DNA of 64,000 bases. Origin: Bacteroidota bacterium (GTDB taxonomy: Bacteria > Bacteroidota > Bacteroidia > Bacteroidales > Paludibacteraceae). The stretch lies in assembly GCA_021779195.1 (NCBI GenBank), contig JAJYBB010000001.1, positions 1 through 64,000 on the forward strand, in the 5' to 3' direction. Positions within the stretch are counted from its first letter, which is position 1. Each line of letters starts with the position of its first letter. Below the pieces are notes generated by a model, which was not told the origin of the DNA, made no database searches, and was given only the letters and a program-made list of their open reading frames with translations. Below, piece by piece: positions 63,353 through 64,000 of this stretch. The translations under genes were made by a program, and so were the position numbers.

Positions 63353-64000
63353 TTATAAATATTTATACCCTATCGGTGAATTTTCTTGTTTGTAATCTAT
63401 CAATGCATTTACTACAAGGTCGAAAAGCTCCTGCGTGCCGCGGTAACCAATGTGGTGAATGCGTGTTGCTCCGAAGCGATCGTGAATGGGGAAACCTACC
63501 CGTACCAACGGTATTTTGAGTTCGCGGGCAATGTAATAGCCTTTGCTGTTTCCCAACAGAAAGTCAGGTTTAAATTCATCAGCTTTTTCCCGTAATGTTT
63601 CAAAGTCGGCTCCTTTAATCCAACATGCTTCTATTCCAATTTCTTTCAACCAATCGGCCATGGCGGTTACAAAATCTTCTTCACCGTAAATCAATGCTTT
63701 TTTCCCAAATACATATTTATGTGCATCAACGTAAGCATCCACCAAGCGTCCACGTTCTTTTCGGTGCTTTTCGGGCACCTGTTTTCCGCTTATTTCTTCC
63801 AACGTTTTAATAAATTTATCGGAAGCCTCAATGCCGATTGGTAAGGACATTTGATGATTTCTAATGTAATATGTTGTTTGTAGCCATTCGCCGGCAGTTT
63901 GAAGAGTGCCGCTATCCTTTGTCCGGTTTACCGTTTTGTTGAACGAAGTCCCAAACTCAATGGTTGCTTTAGCATCACCAATGTGTTCTATGTCAATCAT
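63353..64000 (-). CDS. nifN: Nitrogenase cofactor scaffold NifN, C-terminal part
   Basis: The last 215 residues of a nitrogenase beta-like protein, truncated by the window edge, so the apparent initial Met is internal. GRLVDAYVDAHKYVFGKKAL and VRVGFPIHDRFGATRIHHIG, with GYRGTQELFDLV and the ending NSPIGYKYL, fit NifN better than NifK. The order NifN-NifB matches nif operons of the nifHDKENB type. With NifE it holds the maturing FeMo-cofactor. Confidence 0.88.
   Translation of the reverse strand: MIDIEHIGDAKATIEFGTSFNKTVNRTKDSGTLQTAGEWLQTTYYIRNHQMSLPIGIEASDKFIKTLEEISGKQVPEKHRKERGRLVDAYVDAHKYVFGKKALIYGEEDFVTAMADWLKEIGIEACWIKGADFETLREKADEFKPDFLLGNSKGYYIARELKIPLVRVGFPIHDRFGATRIHHIGYRGTQELFDLVVNALIDYKQENSPIGYKYL

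Noticed and set aside
63353-64000. NifK or AnfK/VnfK structural beta subunit
   Set aside because: The HKYVFGKKAL and GYRGTQELFDLV segments and the position just before nifB fit NifN better; the missing N-terminal half would decide.

Overview
The window reads as an AT-rich chromosomal segment from a diazotrophic member of the Bacteroidota. The phylum call rests on lineage-typical protein families (DUF5063, DUF4369 thioredoxin-fold lipoprotein, DUF4252, DUF6913, DUF6051, a YtrA-type GntR/ABC locus, a 7TM-HD phosphohydrolase). It also rests on more than a dozen upstream -7 boxes of the form TAnnTTTG, the Bacteroidota promoter element. Genus cannot be fixed from the sequence alone. No rRNA, tRNA, CRISPR array, prophage or transposase gene was seen.

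Layout. 1-4.7 kb: an ECF sigma factor, a DUF5063/3'-5' exonuclease/RlmI-like operon, DUF2007 and folK. 4.9-8.2 kb: dnaK behind a sigma-54-like promoter, then an MFS exporter; an approximately 40-bp degenerate tandem repeat fills the gap after it. 8.8-15 kb: a leftward run of queG, a cysteine-less thioredoxin-fold lipoprotein, purE, gcvH, an endonuclease/exonuclease/phosphatase protein and two rhomboid proteases. 15.3-24 kb: housekeeping genes (HU, DJ-1/PfpI, TonB-like protein, pdxJ, nadK, fmt, ridA, coaD, outer-membrane barrel, argS). 24.7-27 kb: a 544-aa membrane-anchored protein of unknown function, DUF1761 and a tiny lysine-rich gene. 27-31 kb: ligA, DUF6913 and dapA. 31-34.8 kb: a compact leftward GntR/ABC operon with stop/start overlaps and two very small membrane proteins. 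35-38.3 kb: mazG and mutS2. 38.3-43.8 kb: a PgpH-like HD phosphohydrolase, an NlpC/P60 peptidase, an ECF sigma/putative anti-sigma/DUF4252 operon and a LysE exporter.

44.3-48.2 kb holds a Tat-linked redox locus: tatA-tatC, a DUF362 protein with a twin-arginine signal, and a membrane polyferredoxin with an apparent internal twin-arginine signal. A Fur-box-like palindrome lies upstream of the DUF362 gene. 48.4-56.2 kb: MaoC-like, DUF1003, menA/menB (menaquinone), an aminotransferase, a patatin, a LytTR regulator and DUF6051.

56.5-64 kb is one end of a nitrogen-fixation cluster. Rightward are a NifA-type sigma-54 activator, a GNAT acetyltransferase, a NifX-family protein and a Nif11-like protein. 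Leftward, converging on them, are nifN (truncated by the window edge), nifB, a thioredoxin-like [2Fe-2S] ferredoxin, nifV, a HEPN-domain protein with an RX6H motif, and an unidentified 119-aa partner. The cluster is interrupted by two related 100-114-bp MITE-like palindromic elements and a separate TGATG-rich inverted repeat. One MITE-like copy supplies the last codons and stop of the NifX-family gene. Together nifB, nifV, nifX and nifN cover FeMo-cofactor assembly (NifB-co, homocitrate, scaffold and carrier). The structural genes nifH, nifD, nifK and nifE presumably lie just beyond base 64000.
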